Below are positions 1 through 7,731 of a stretch of DNA of 64,000 bases, piece by piece. Under the pieces are notes generated by a model, which searched no databases, had not been told where the DNA came from, and was given only the letters and a program-made list of their open reading frames with translations. Source of the DNA: Pseudomonas iranensis. GTDB lineage: Bacteria; Pseudomonadota; Gammaproteobacteria; Pseudomonadales; Pseudomonadaceae. The DNA lies in contig NZ_CP077092.1 in the NCBI RefSeq assembly GCF_014268585.2, positions 4,278,001 to 4,342,000 of the forward strand. Direction: 5' to 3'. Positions within the stretch are counted from its first letter, which is position 1. Each line of letters opens with the position of its first letter. The translations under genes were made by a program, and so were the position numbers.

Positions 1-2121
1 TCGGCAATGTCTTCGGCCTTCTTCCCCGAGGAGTCTCTGAAAGAGCTGGCCCGACAACGCGGCGGTAAATTGCCCAAGCTCATTTGGGCATTGGACAACG
101 AACCCGGCGCGCACAAATACACCAAGCGTTGGGTGCGTCAGGCTCGCGCCTTGGGCTACAAGTGCGAAGCGGCACAGATCCCGCAATCGGACAGCCGCAA
201 GGTTGATTGGAACGATCTGCATCAGCGTTGGGCATTCATCGATGGCGAGAGCGAACGTGCCGAGCAGATCGACAAGGATCTGGCCACGGCTCGCTATCAC
301 GGCTCCCTGCTGATCGCCGAAAGCGCGTCTGAGAAAGGCGTGCTGATGTACGAATGGCGCGAGCGCCACGAGTTTCACTTCGGCTTCGACAGCCGGCTCT
401 ACTGGTTCAAGATGGACCTGGAGAAATTCAACAAGGCCATGCAGGCGCTGGATTCCTCCGATCGCCACGAAGACCAGCTGCTGAACGAAAAGCAACGTCG
501 CGAAAAGGCCCTGCGCCAATGCGGTGGAGTGGTGGAAATCGCCAACTGCTACCCACAGGCGCTGTACTTCCAGCGCAACGAAGTCACCGACGAATCCTGG
601 TACTACTTCCGCGTCGATTTCCCGCACGACAGCGGCAGCGTGAAGAACACCTTCACCGGTGGCCAGGTCGCGGCCGCCAGCGAATTCAAGAAACGCTTGC
701 TCAGCATGGCCGCCGGCGCCGTGTTCACCGGCAGCGGGCAGCAACTCGACAAGATCATGAAGGATCAGCTGTTCGGCCTGAAGACCGTCGAGACCATCGA
801 CTTTATCGGCTACAGCAAATTGCACGGCTGCTACGTCTTTGGCGACCTCGCGGTACGCGGCGGCATCGTCAGCGTGGTGAACAAGGAGGACTTTTTCGAG
901 TTCGGCAAGCTGCGGCTGAAGACACTGCAGAAGTCGATCGCCATGCACATTCAGCGCGACAGCAAGCAGTACCGCACCGACTGGTTGCCGATGCTGTGGC
1001 TCTGCTTTGGCGCCAAGGGCATCGTCGCCCTGGCGTTCTGGTTTGGCTCGCTGTTCGCCGAGCAGATCCGCGCACAGTACAAGTCCTTCCCGTTCCTTGA
1101 GGTCACCGGTGAAGCCGGCGCCGGCAAGACCACGCTGCTGACTTTCCTGTGGAAACTGCTCGGCCGCGAGCATGAAGGTTTTGACCCGTCGAAGTCGACC
1201 CGTGCCGGCCGTCAGCGCGCCATGGGCCAGGTCTCCAACATGCCCGTCGTGCTGATCGAGGGCGACCGCAACGAGCCGGACAAGGCGCACGCCAAGGGCT
1301 TCGACTGGGACGAGCTGAAAGACTTCTACGGCGGCGGCACGCTCGGTACCAAGGGCATGAAGACCAGCGGTAACGAGACCTACGAACCGCCGTTCCGGGG
1401 CGCGATTGCGATCAGCCAGAACGCCGATGTCAGCGCGTCCGAAGCGATCCTGACCCGGATTATCAAATCGCACTTTGCACGCCCGGAGGTCACCACCGAG
1501 AGCCGTGCAGCGGCAGACAACCTGAACCTGATTCCGGTCGAACAACTGAGCCACTTCCTGCTGCTCGCCGTGCGCGCCGAAGCGCAGGTGATGGCCAAGT
1601 TCTCCGAACGCTTGCTGGTCCATGAGCAGCAACTGCGCAAGCTCAAAGAAATCCGCGTGGAGCGGATCATCAAGAACCACAGCCAGTTGATGGCCCTGGT
1701 CGATTGCCTGCGCCTGGTCTGCCCGCTGGATGACAACCACGTCGCCACAACGCATCAGGCGCTGATGGTCATGGCGCTGGAGCGACAAGCCGCGATCAGT
1801 GCCGACCACCCGCTGGTTGCCGAATTTTGGGAAGTCTACGAATACCTCGAAAGCCTGGGCGAAGGCCCGCAGGTCAACCACAGCACCGACCCGAAGCTCA
1901 TCGCGATCAACCTCAACGAATTCGCCGAGAAGGCCAGCGAGCATCGGCAGAACCTCGCTGACCTCAAGACCCTGCGCGGGCTGCTGGTCAACAGCCGCAG
2001 CCACAAATGGCTGGAATCCAACAAGGCCGTATACAGCGCCGTGCGCGCCTCGCAAGCAGCCAGTAATGCGATGTTCAACAAACCCACCACTGTGCGCTGC
2101 TGGATTTTCCAGAGCGCTTAA
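1..2121 (+). CDS. Toprim/P-loop primase-helicase-like protein of an integrated element (5' end outside window)
   Basis: The frame is open from the first base, so the ATG at 7 is probably internal and the gene starts upstream. The visible N-terminal part (WALDNEPGAH, then DWNDLHQRW) looks like the end of a toprim fold. A Walker A motif, GEAGAGKTT, lies near residues 368-376, with a helicase-like core after it (VLIEGDRNEP, AISQNAD). Proteins with toprim plus P-loop ATPase act as primase-helicases for replication of phages and genomic islands. It is followed by several tiny genes and an integrase, which fits an integrated element. The element assignment is firm; the exact replication role is inferred, and the primase domain itself is not visible here. 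Confidence 0.75.
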   Translation, partial: SAMSSAFFPEESLKELARQRGGKLPKLIWALDNEPGAHKYTKRWVRQARALGYKCEAAQIPQSDSRKVDWNDLHQRWAFIDGESERAEQIDKDLATARYHGSLLIAESASEKGVLMYEWRERHEFHFGFDSRLYWFKMDLEKFNKAMQALDSSDRHEDQLLNEKQRREKALRQCGGVVEIANCYPQALYFQRNEVTDESWYYFRVDFPHDSGSVKNTFTGGQVAAASEFKKRLLSMAAGAVFTGSGQQLDKIMKDQLFGLKTVETIDFIGYSKLHGCYVFGDLAVRGGIVSVVNKEDFFEFGKLRLKTLQKSIAMHIQRDSKQYRTDWLPMLWLCFGAKGIVALAFWFGSLFAEQIRAQYKSFPFLEVTGEAGAGKTTLLTFLWKLLGREHEGFDPSKSTRAGRQRAMGQVSNMPVVLIEGDRNEPDKAHAKGFDWDELKDFYGGGTLGTKGMKTSGNETYEPPFRGAIAISQNADVSASEAILTRIIKSHFARPEVTTESRAAADNLNLIPVEQLSHFLLLAVRAEAQVMAKFSERLLVHEQQLRKLKEIRVERIIKNHSQLMALVDCLRLVCPLDDNHVATTHQALMVMALERQAAISADHPLVAEFWEVYEYLESLGEGPQVNHSTDPKLIAINLNEFAEKASEHRQNLADLKTLRGLLVNSRSHKWLESNKAVYSAVRASQAASNAMFNKPTTVRCWIFQSA

Positions 2122-2128
2122 ACCGCAA

Positions 2129-2146
2129 CCAGCGCTGCAACGCTGG
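2129..2146 (+). promoter_or_regulatory. Leader hairpin 1 with CTGCAA loop
   Basis: CCAGCG-CTGCAA-CGCTGG forms a perfect 6 bp stem with a six-base loop, 23 nt before the ATG at 2170. It is followed by AAGGAGAAGCACC-ATG-CA. The same loop and start segment recur at 2498-2517 and 3041-3058 with different stem sequences. No U-tract follows, so it is not an ordinary terminator. Confidence 0.6.
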
Positions 2147-2169
2147 GCACATTCTTAAGGAGAAGCACC

Positions 2170-2466
2170 ATGCACGTTCAAGTCATCACCGGCAACGCCG
2201 GCACGGGCAAGACGACAAAACTGAGGTCGATCGAGGCGCAGCAACTGGCCGAAGGCAGACAGGCCGGAATTATCCATGCGGACGCGTATTCGCATCACGG
2301 CCTGCTGGGAATCATGGAAGTCAGGTTGGAGCGCGGCGAGCGGACGCTGCTTGTCGACGATTGCTCGAGCAAACAGATCGAGGAGGTTTTGCAGTGGCAG
2401 AAGGAGGCTGAGGGGAACGAGCAGTTTAAAGGCTTGGCGATTCACCTGGTTCGCCGCGCCGGCTGA
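2170..2466 (+). CDS. Small P-loop protein of the integrated element
   Basis: A 98-residue protein with a Walker A-like motif near its N-terminus (GNAGTGKTTK, residues 8-17) and a hydrophobic-acidic strand TLLVDDC near residue 60 that could act as Walker B. It is far shorter than usual AAA or RecA-fold ATPases, so it may be a minimal NTP-binding protein or a trimmed domain. The start is set by AAGGAGAAGCACC directly before the ATG. It lies 48 bp after the primase-helicase-like gene, probably in the same transcript. No family name is recognised. Confidence 0.7.
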   Translation: MHVQVITGNAGTGKTTKLRSIEAQQLAEGRQAGIIHADAYSHHGLLGIMEVRLERGERTLLVDDCSSKQIEEVLQWQKEAEGNEQFKGLAIHLVRRAG

Positions 2467-2497
2467 TCAATGAGTTCATGCCGGAAAAAAGTGGTGC

Positions 2498-2517
2498 CGA
2501 GGGGCTGCAACCCCTCG
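2498..2517 (+). promoter_or_regulatory. Leader hairpin 2 with CTGCAA loop
   Basis: CGAGGGG-CTGCAA-CCCCTCG forms a perfect 7 bp stem, 28 nt before the ATG at 2546. The following segment AAAGGAGAAGCACC-ATG-CA nearly repeats that after hairpin 1. Stem bases differ from hairpins 1 and 3 while pairing is kept. Confidence 0.6.
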
Positions 2518-2545
2518 CCACCGACCACCCCAAAGGAGAAGCACC

Positions 2546-2803
2546 ATGCAAGCACAAAACCCAAGTGGCAGCGGCACAGAGGCTATCACGAAGCCACTGG
2601 AAATCGGCGTCGCTGACTTCGACACCCTGCTGCGTGAGGTGGAACAACTCAGACAGTTCAGGGAATCAGTCAAGCACACCTGTGAAAACCCGAAAAATCG
2701 AACGCGGCAGACTCAGTTGCAGATGTGCAGATTCCTCGATGAGCTGCGGCTGACGGCGATCAATGTAGGCGCGGTAGGTGCGGCAAACGCGGAGGCGCGA
2801 TGA
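2546..2803 (+). CDS. Hypothetical small protein of the integrated element
   Basis: An 85-residue soluble protein of no recognised family. The middle part (DFDTLLREVEQLRQF, about residues 28-42) should form a charged amphipathic helix. AAAGGAGAAGCACC precedes the ATG with ideal spacing. Its TGA stop overlaps the next start in an ATGA arrangement, so the two are probably translationally coupled. A strong ribosome site, the conserved leader and the coupling support a real gene. Confidence 0.6.
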   Translation: MQAQNPSGSGTEAITKPLEIGVADFDTLLREVEQLRQFRESVKHTCENPKNRTRQTQLQMCRFLDELRLTAINVGAVGAANAEAR

Positions 2804-3018
2804 ACGCAAATCCCGACCCTCCGCGCATCCGCCCGCCCATGGCCAGTCATCGCCTGGATCTGCCCAGCTGCTGCGACATTTGCGGCAAAGCCCGATCCAC
2901 CCGCAAGCATCAACGGTGTAGCCGGATCAGGCAGCAGCGCAAGTCTGCGGAGTGGGCCGAGTTGATGGCCGCGCGAGCTGAAGCGAAGAACAAAAAACCT
3001 CGGCGCTACGCGCGCTGA
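2800..3018 (+). CDS. Hypothetical small basic protein with a Cys pair
   Basis: A 72-residue, strongly basic protein. SCCDICGK at about residues 24-31 has a CxxC pair and could be half of a zinc knuckle, and the C-terminal half is rich in Lys and Arg (KNKKPRRYAR). Small phage proteins of this type often bind nucleic acid, which is only an inference here. It overlaps the previous gene by four bases (ATGA). Confidence 0.55.
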   Translation: MNANPDPPRIRPPMASHRLDLPSCCDICGKARSTRKHQRCSRIRQQRKSAEWAELMAARAEAKNKKPRRYAR

Positions 3019-3040
3019 ACCGAATCACAGGGCGAACAAC

Positions 3041-3058
3041 GGGGAGCTGCAACTCCCC
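3041..3058 (+). promoter_or_regulatory. Leader hairpin 3 with CTGCAA loop
   Basis: GGGGAG-CTGCAA-CTCCCC forms a perfect 6 bp stem, 24 nt before the ATG at 3083, which is preceded by AAAGGGAGAAGCGCC. This is the third copy of the loop-plus-start module in 1 kb. Confidence 0.6.
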
Positions 3059-3082
3059 ATCGTCTGCAAAGGGAGAAGCGCC

Positions 3083-3139
3083 ATGCAAATGTTCAAACAG
3101 ATAGAACCGAACGTCTCTCAGCAGCAGGCCGCGCTATGA
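3083..3139 (+). CDS. 18-codon leader-like ORF coupled to the next gene
   Basis: ATG at 3083 with GGGAGAAGCGCC before it encodes 18 residues (MQMFKQIEPNVSQQQAAL) and stops at TGA 3137-3139, overlapping the ATG at 3136. It has the same start context as the two genes before it, so ribosomes probably load here and re-initiate on the 83-residue ORF, which has no clear ribosome site of its own. The product may have no function beyond coupling. Confidence 0.5.
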   Translation: MQMFKQIEPNVSQQQAAL

Positions 3140-3387
3140 CGGTTTTCCTGTTGCTGTACCTATGCGCGGATGCGTCTCGGACGGATTGCCAAGTGTTTCC
3201 AGCGCAACACTGGATTGGCGATACGGCATATGAAAAGTGCATCGACGCTGTTCCCGGACTCACCCAGGCCCTGACCGCAACCAACCGTCAACGGCACAGA
3301 TTCGTCTGTGAGATCCAGACGGAGGCCGCAAAGCCGGCGGAAGAAGTAGCCCGGCCGAGGTTCATTCATCAATCGTTTCGGATGTGA
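3136..3387 (+). CDS. Hypothetical small exported protein
   Basis: An 83-residue protein beginning with a short hydrophobic stretch (MTVFLLLYLCA) that may be a minimal signal or anchor sequence. It has spaced cysteines near residues 10, 18, 35 and 57. It has no ribosome site of its own and overlaps the preceding 18-codon ORF as ATGA. No family is recognised. Confidence 0.5.
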   Translation: MTVFLLLYLCADASRTDCQVFPAQHWIGDTAYEKCIDAVPGLTQALTATNRQRHRFVCEIQTEAAKPAEEVARPRFIHQSFRM

Positions 3388-3397
3388 GGGGAGCATC

Positions 3398-3673
3398 ATG
3401 AACACAGCTTTTATTCTTATGGCCCAGTACGAAGGCCAGGCGATTATCCCGCTTGACCGGGTGTGTCGGGACTACTTCACACACCTGACGCCGGACATGT
3501 TCCAGCGCAAGGTGATGAGTGGGCAGATCAAAATCCCGATCACCCGACTGGAGCCGAGCCAGAAGTCTGCCAAGGGCATCCACATCGGCGACCTGGCGGC
3601 TTACCTCGACCTCCAGCGCGCCGCCGCGGTGAAAGAAAACAATCAGCTCAACGGCTTAAAACCCGCCTTTTGA
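3398..3673 (+). CDS. PrtN-type pyocin activator family protein
   Basis: This 91-residue protein resembles PrtN over its whole length: N-terminal MNTAFILMAQYEGQAIIPL, then DYFTHLTPDMFQRKV and a C-terminal IGDLAAYLDLQRA. In P. aeruginosa PrtN switches on pyocin genes. Relatives are common near the integrase end of dusA-linked elements, where they probably activate element genes. GAGGGGAGCATC precedes the ATG. The last 26 bases overlap the 3' end of the convergent integrase gene. Confidence 0.8.
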   Translation: MNTAFILMAQYEGQAIIPLDRVCRDYFTHLTPDMFQRKVMSGQIKIPITRLEPSQKSAKGIHIGDLAAYLDLQRAAAVKENNQLNGLKPAF

Positions 3674-4799
3674 GCCACTTCATTGATGCGGCGCCCAGTT
3701 GGACGGGCGCCCTCAATATCTTTTCGTGCCACTCCCACCCCACATACCGATCACCCTTACCGCGCAGGTGGGTGTAGCGTCGCAACGAATTCCAGTCTCT
3801 GTGCCCCGACACGCTCGCCACGCGCGGAATGTCCCAGTCCATTTCAAACAGGCGGCTGACACCCTCGTGCCGAAGGTCGTGAAAGTGCAGGTCGGCGATT
3901 TCCAGAAACTTGCAGGCCTTCGCCCAGGACGTGGAAATAGACTCAGGGCTGTACGGAAAAATGTCTTCGCCGGCCTTAGGCATCGTTTGGAGGATCTGCC
4001 ACGCTTCATCAGGCAAGTAGCACCAAACGTCGTTGCCGATCTTCTGGCCGGGGTTCTTCATGTCCCGAACCAGGACTCGCTGGCCAGCCTCGTCGACGTC
4101 CACCCAGCGAATGCGCGTAATCTCATCGAGACGGCGGGTTGAGAACAAGGCGAAGCCGACGACCTTCAGCATATTGGTAACGCTTCGGCGCCGGGCCTGC
4201 ATTTCCTCGTAGTGCGTCATGAGCTTACCCAGCTCCTCCAGTGTCGGACGGCGATCCCGCTCGCGACTCTTGAGGTTGTAGCCGAGTTTGCGCAGCACTC
4301 GCCGGGCGCCGGCCATGGCCAGCGGATCGACCTGATAACCCCATGCGTCCCGAGCAATGGACAGTACAGCGCCTAGGTGCGCGAGGTCGTTGCCGGCGGT
4401 TTGCGGCAGGACGCCTCCACCTTCGCTACTCATTCGCCACAGGGCGAAGTCCACCAAACATTGCGTATTGATGTCGGTGTCATTGAGCTTGCCGAAGTAG
4501 CTGGCGCCGATGGCCGTGAGCGTGGCCTTCTTGGTTTTGCCCAGCGGCCGCGCCTTTTCAACTTCGCGCAGGTACTGGTCGATCATTTCTTTGGCGGTGG
4601 CGCCTTTGCGGCTCGCCCGCTCGATCGCACCCGGTTCATCCAGTTCGGATTCACGCTTGCGCGCCCAGGCCTGGGCAGCCTGTTTCCGGGCGAAGGTCCG
4701 GCTCTCTTGGTAGACTGTGACTTTGTCGCGGTTGATGCGGACCTGAGCTGTGTAGCTGGTAGAGCCGTCGGCCTTTTTGCGTGATCTGATCGTTGCCAT
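3648..4799 (-). CDS. Tyrosine-type site-specific integrase (dusA-linked)
   Basis: A 383-residue phage-type integrase. The start at 4799 (MATIRSRKKADG) is chosen because the upstream in-frame extension runs through repeat DNA and lacks conserved sequence. The N-terminal arm-binding domain spans about residues 1-60, a SAM-like core-binding domain about 70-170, and the catalytic domain about 190-370. The catalytic residues are visible: Arg223 (FSTRRLDEI), His307 and Arg310 (HDLRH), His333 (SGHRD) and Tyr342 (RRYTHL). It lies just upstream of dusA on the opposite strand, as in integrases that insert at the dusA 5' end. Confidence 0.92.
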   Translation of the reverse strand: MATIRSRKKADGSTSYTAQVRINRDKVTVYQESRTFARKQAAQAWARKRESELDEPGAIERASRKGATAKEMIDQYLREVEKARPLGKTKKATLTAIGASYFGKLNDTDINTQCLVDFALWRMSSEGGGVLPQTAGNDLAHLGAVLSIARDAWGYQVDPLAMAGARRVLRKLGYNLKSRERDRRPTLEELGKLMTHYEEMQARRRSVTNMLKVVGFALFSTRRLDEITRIRWVDVDEAGQRVLVRDMKNPGQKIGNDVWCYLPDEAWQILQTMPKAGEDIFPYSPESISTSWAKACKFLEIADLHFHDLRHEGVSRLFEMDWDIPRVASVSGHRDWNSLRRYTHLRGKGDRYVGWEWHEKILRAPVQLGAASMKWLKRRVLSR

Positions 4800-4804
4800 G
4801 AGAA

Positions 4805-4884
4805 TTGGTACAAGCCCTGTTTCGGTTGGTACATTGTACCAACCGCTTGGTAAAAACGCCCCGAAACCCCCGAAAATCGGTACA
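4805..4884. repeat. Direct and inverted TTGGTACA repeats between integrase and dusA
   Basis: TTGGTACA occurs at 4805-4812 and 4826-4833, its inverse TGTACCAA at 4835-4842, and a variant TCGGTACA at 4877-4884. GGTTGGTAC-ATT-GTACCAACC (4824-4844) is a perfect 9 bp inverted repeat. Repeats of this kind beside an integrase start are typical of arm-type binding sites or an operator. Confidence 0.55.
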
Positions 4885-4897
4885 AAACACGTTGAAT

Positions 4898-5911
4898 ATG
4901 AACACCGCAAAAACAGGATCAAAGCCAGAGAATACGCGGCCTGAGCCGTCTCGACGCTTCAGTGTGGCACCCATGATGGATTGGACGGACCGCCATTGCC
5001 GTTTCTTCCTACGTCTCCTATCGAAGAACGCCCTGCTCTACACCGAAATGGTCACCACCGGCGCTCTGCTCAACGGCGATCACGAACGTTTCCTGCGTCA
5101 CAACGAAGCCGAGCACCCGCTCGCGTTGCAGCTCGGGGGTAGTGTTCCGCTCGATCTCGCCGCCTGCGCGCGCATGGCGCAGGAACATGGCTACGACGAG
5201 GTGAACCTGAACGTCGGCTGCCCGAGTGATCGTGTGCAAAACAACATGATCGGCGCGTGCCTGATGGGGCATCCGCAGTTGGTGGCCGATTGTGTGAAGG
5301 CGATGCGTGATGCGGTGTCGATTCCGGTGACGGTGAAGCACCGGATCGGCATTAACGGGCGCGACAGTTATGCCGAGCTGTGCGATTTCGTCGGCACTGT
5401 TCGGGATGCCGGATGCACGAGTTTTACCGTGCATGCGCGGATTGCGATCCTCGAGGGGTTGTCGCCGAAGGAGAATCGCGACATTCCGCCGTTGCGCTAT
5501 GACGTGGCGGCGCAGTTGAAGGCGGATTTTCCGGAGCTGGAGATTGTGCTGAACGGCGGGATCAAGACCATGGAGGCCTGCCATGAGCATCTGCAGACGT
5601 TCGATGGCGTGATGTTGGGGCGTGAGGCTTATCACAATCCTTATCTGCTAGCGGAGGTCGATCAGCAACTGTTCGGCAGTACCGCTCCGGTGATCAGTCG
5701 GGCTGAGGCGTTGGCGCAGTTGCGGCCTTATATCGCCGAGCATTTGCTGGCCGGTGGTGCGATGCATCACATCACTCGGCATGTGCTGGGCCTGGGCACA
5801 GGGTTCCCCGGGGCGCGCAAGTTTCGTCAGTTGTTGTCGGTGGATATTCACAAGGCCAAGGATCCGCTGGCGTTGCTGGATCAGGCGGCTGAGTTGCTTG
5901 AAGGGCGTTGA
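4898..5911 (+). CDS. dusA: tRNA-dihydrouridine(20/20a) synthase DusA
   Basis: A FMN-dependent TIM-barrel enzyme that reduces uridine 20/20a in the tRNA D-loop. From the ATG at 4898 it has 337 residues, normal for DusA. Visible family segments are SVAPMMDWTDRHCR (about 22-35), the catalytic-cysteine motif NVGCPSDRVQ (Cys108) and NGGIKTMEA. The first 20 or so residues are not conserved and probably come from the integrated element, since insertion falls at the 5' end of the gene. An in-frame start at 4805 is less likely. Expression may now depend on an element-borne promoter. Confidence 0.93.
   Translation: MNTAKTGSKPENTRPEPSRRFSVAPMMDWTDRHCRFFLRLLSKNALLYTEMVTTGALLNGDHERFLRHNEAEHPLALQLGGSVPLDLAACARMAQEHGYDEVNLNVGCPSDRVQNNMIGACLMGHPQLVADCVKAMRDAVSIPVTVKHRIGINGRDSYAELCDFVGTVRDAGCTSFTVHARIAILEGLSPKENRDIPPLRYDVAAQLKADFPELEIVLNGGIKTMEACHEHLQTFDGVMLGREAYHNPYLLAEVDQQLFGSTAPVISRAEALAQLRPYIAEHLLAGGAMHHITRHVLGLGTGFPGARKFRQLLSVDIHKAKDPLALLDQAAELLEGR
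4960..5000 (+). other. Predicted attR-like junction in the dusA 5' end
   Basis: dusA-linked integrases recombine at a conserved stretch at the start of dusA. Here the conserved coding sequence begins near CCATGATGGATTGGACGGAC (4971-4990), with the integrase and non-conserved codons immediately upstream. The exact crossover bases cannot be set without the other end of the element, which lies outside the window. Confidence 0.5.
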
Positions 5912-5986
5912 TTGATGGTTTGAGTGTGCGGGCGGCGCATGAGCGTTGCCCGGTATTTTGATGTACTGACAGGATGTCTTTTGTTT

Positions 5987-6358
5987 ATGCCCGCGTTTAC
6001 TTTTTCAGGTTTCAAGCGTTTCACCCTCCTCGCCTTGTTCAGCTTCACTTCCGACGTTTATGCGCACTGCGATGGCTTTTGCATGGGCCGTACCGATACG
6101 CCGTGGGAGGTGACGCAGCTTTCCGGCTTCACTTTGGTGTCTTTAATCCTCGCACCTATTTCGTCTAGCCAGGAAACGACCGACAGTCACAAACGTGTTT
6201 ACTCTGCTGAGGAGCAAGAAGACGCGCGGCTCTATCTGGCCAGCGACGGCATGCTGCAAGCCGCGTATTTCACCTCGGCCTTGCAGCGCTTTCGTCAGGA
6301 GTCGTCGGATTCGACGTTAAACGATCTCGCCGTGGCCGCGTTGATCAGCGCGCAGTGA
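5987..6358 (+). CDS. Small secreted protein, DUF2388-like
   Basis: From the ATG at 5987 the 123-residue product starts with a typical signal peptide (residues 1 to about 23, ending DVYA). The C-terminal part (DARLYLASDGML, then AALQ-type helix and DLAVAALISAQ) resembles the small periplasmic DUF2388 proteins of Pseudomonas, which usually have an ARDDAASFVAS-like core. The function of that family is unknown. Upstream in-frame starts at 5924 and 5939 would put extra residues before the signal peptide. Its stop directly abuts the stop of uppP on the other strand. Confidence 0.6.
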   Translation: MPAFTFSGFKRFTLLALFSFTSDVYAHCDGFCMGRTDTPWEVTQLSGFTLVSLILAPISSSQETTDSHKRVYSAEEQEDARLYLASDGMLQAAYFTSALQRFRQESSDSTLNDLAVAALISAQ

Positions 6359-7192
6359 TCAGGCAGCCGCTGCGGCGGTCCAGTTGACCCATCCAAACAG
6401 CCACGTCGCCAGAATCAACAAACCAAACGCGATCCGATACCAGGCGAACGCGGCATAGCTGTGGTTGGCGATAAATTTCAGCAGGCCACGCACGGCGATC
6501 ATGGCGAAGATGAACGCGGTGACGAAGCCGAGGGCGAAGACTGGCAGGTCGTTGGGTTGGAACAGGTCGCGATATTTGTAGCCGGAATAAACGGCGGCAC
6601 CAACCATGGTCGGCATGGCGAGGAAGAACGAGAACTCGGTGGCGGCTTTGCGCGAAAGGCCGAAGAGCAGCCCGCCGATGATGGTCGAGCCGGAGCGCGA
6701 GGTGCCGGGAATCATCGCCAGGCATTGTACGAAACCGACCTTCAACGCGTGGGACCAGCGCATGTCGTCGACATGTTCGACGCTGACTACATGGCTGCGC
6801 TGTTCGGCCCACAACATGACGATGCCGCCAACAACCAGGGCCACCGCAACGGTGATCGGGTTGAACAGGTATTCATGAATCGCGTCGGCGAATAACCCGC
6901 CGAGGATAACGGCCGGGAAAAACGCGATCAGCAGATTAAGGGTGAAACGTTGCGCGTTGCGTTCGGTGGGCAGGCCTTTGACGATTTCGAAGATCTTCGG
7001 ACGAAACTCCCAGACCACAGCAAGAATGGCCCCCAGTTGAATAATGATGTTGAACGCCATCGCGCGTTCGCCGCCAAACTCGAGCAGGTCGGCGACAATA
7101 ATCTGGTGGCCGGTACTCGAGATGGGCAAGAACTCGGTCAAGCCTTCTACCGCGCCTAATATCAACACTTGGAAAAGGGTCCAGAAATCCAT
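6359..7192 (-). CDS. uppP: Undecaprenyl-diphosphate phosphatase UppP (BacA)
   Basis: A 277-residue polytopic inner-membrane enzyme that dephosphorylates undecaprenyl-PP to recycle the lipid carrier for peptidoglycan, O-antigen and exopolysaccharide synthesis. Both active-site motifs are intact: [14 protein letters not shown] (residues 16-29) and PGTSRSGST (162-170). GGAGG-type sequence (GACGGAGGATTA) precedes the ATG. The exopolysaccharide locus that follows also consumes undecaprenyl phosphate, so the link is metabolic. Confidence 0.95.
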   Translation of the reverse strand: MDFWTLFQVLILGAVEGLTEFLPISSTGHQIIVADLLEFGGERAMAFNIIIQLGAILAVVWEFRPKIFEIVKGLPTERNAQRFTLNLLIAFFPAVILGGLFADAIHEYLFNPITVAVALVVGGIVMLWAEQRSHVVSVEHVDDMRWSHALKVGFVQCLAMIPGTSRSGSTIIGGLLFGLSRKAATEFSFFLAMPTMVGAAVYSGYKYRDLFQPNDLPVFALGFVTAFIFAMIAVRGLLKFIANHSYAAFAWYRIAFGLLILATWLFGWVNWTAAAAA

Positions 7193-7692
7193 TAATCCTC
7201 CGTCAGAGCACTCAGGGTGAGCGACCAGTCAATAACACTCAGGGGTTGAGTATCTGAGTTACACAATTGGCGCATATGAAGATCCAAAGATCGCAGCCTT
7301 CGGCAGCTCCTACATTTGGGTTTCCATGTAGGAGCTGCCGAAGGCTGCGATCTTTTGATTTCGAAGAATAGGTCTAACGGACTGCCACACTCAAGTCATG
7401 TTAGTAATCGTCGGCCGACGAACTAAACGGAAAAAAATTACATCTATTACAACAAATATTTCAGTTCAGATATGAAGTGTGATCAACCTCACACATTGTT
7501 GACATGGCCAATCAATGGCAAAAGGACATAGACAAAGCCATCGCCACAAGCTCAAAATAGTGGCACCATTGCATATAGCCATCACCTACGCGTTAGTTCA
7601 CAAGCCCGAGAAAATCAACTAAAAGCCTGAAAAGCTTAGTTATTGTTAGAAAACTCGGGAGATACGTGTAAAATCCGCGCAAATGTTACCAA
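7193..7692. other. 500 bp intergenic region upstream of the exopolysaccharide regulator
   Basis: The first third holds the palindrome at 7286-7355. The rest is AT-rich, unlike flanking genes, and is the likely promoter region of the regulator gene at 7732. It contains TTGTTAGA at 7643-7650, an octamer shared with two other control regions of the locus. No ORF with coding character was seen. Confidence 0.5.
7286..7355. repeat. Perfect 30 bp inverted repeat (Pseudomonas palindromic element)
   Basis: The arms 7286-7315 and 7326-7355 are perfect reverse complements around a 10-base loop (7316-7325). The arm core GTAGGAGCTGCCGAAGGC resembles a dispersed palindrome common in fluorescent pseudomonads. 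Transcribed, it would form a strong hairpin and could end transcripts from either side. Confidence 0.8.
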
Positions 7693-7731
7693 TTGTCAGT
7701 CACAGATGAGAACCGGTGCTTTAACATCCCG

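Noticed and set aside
4800..4922. Integrase start extended upstream to 4922
   Set aside because: The extra 41 residues are translated from the TTGGTACA repeat region and resemble no integrase N-terminus.
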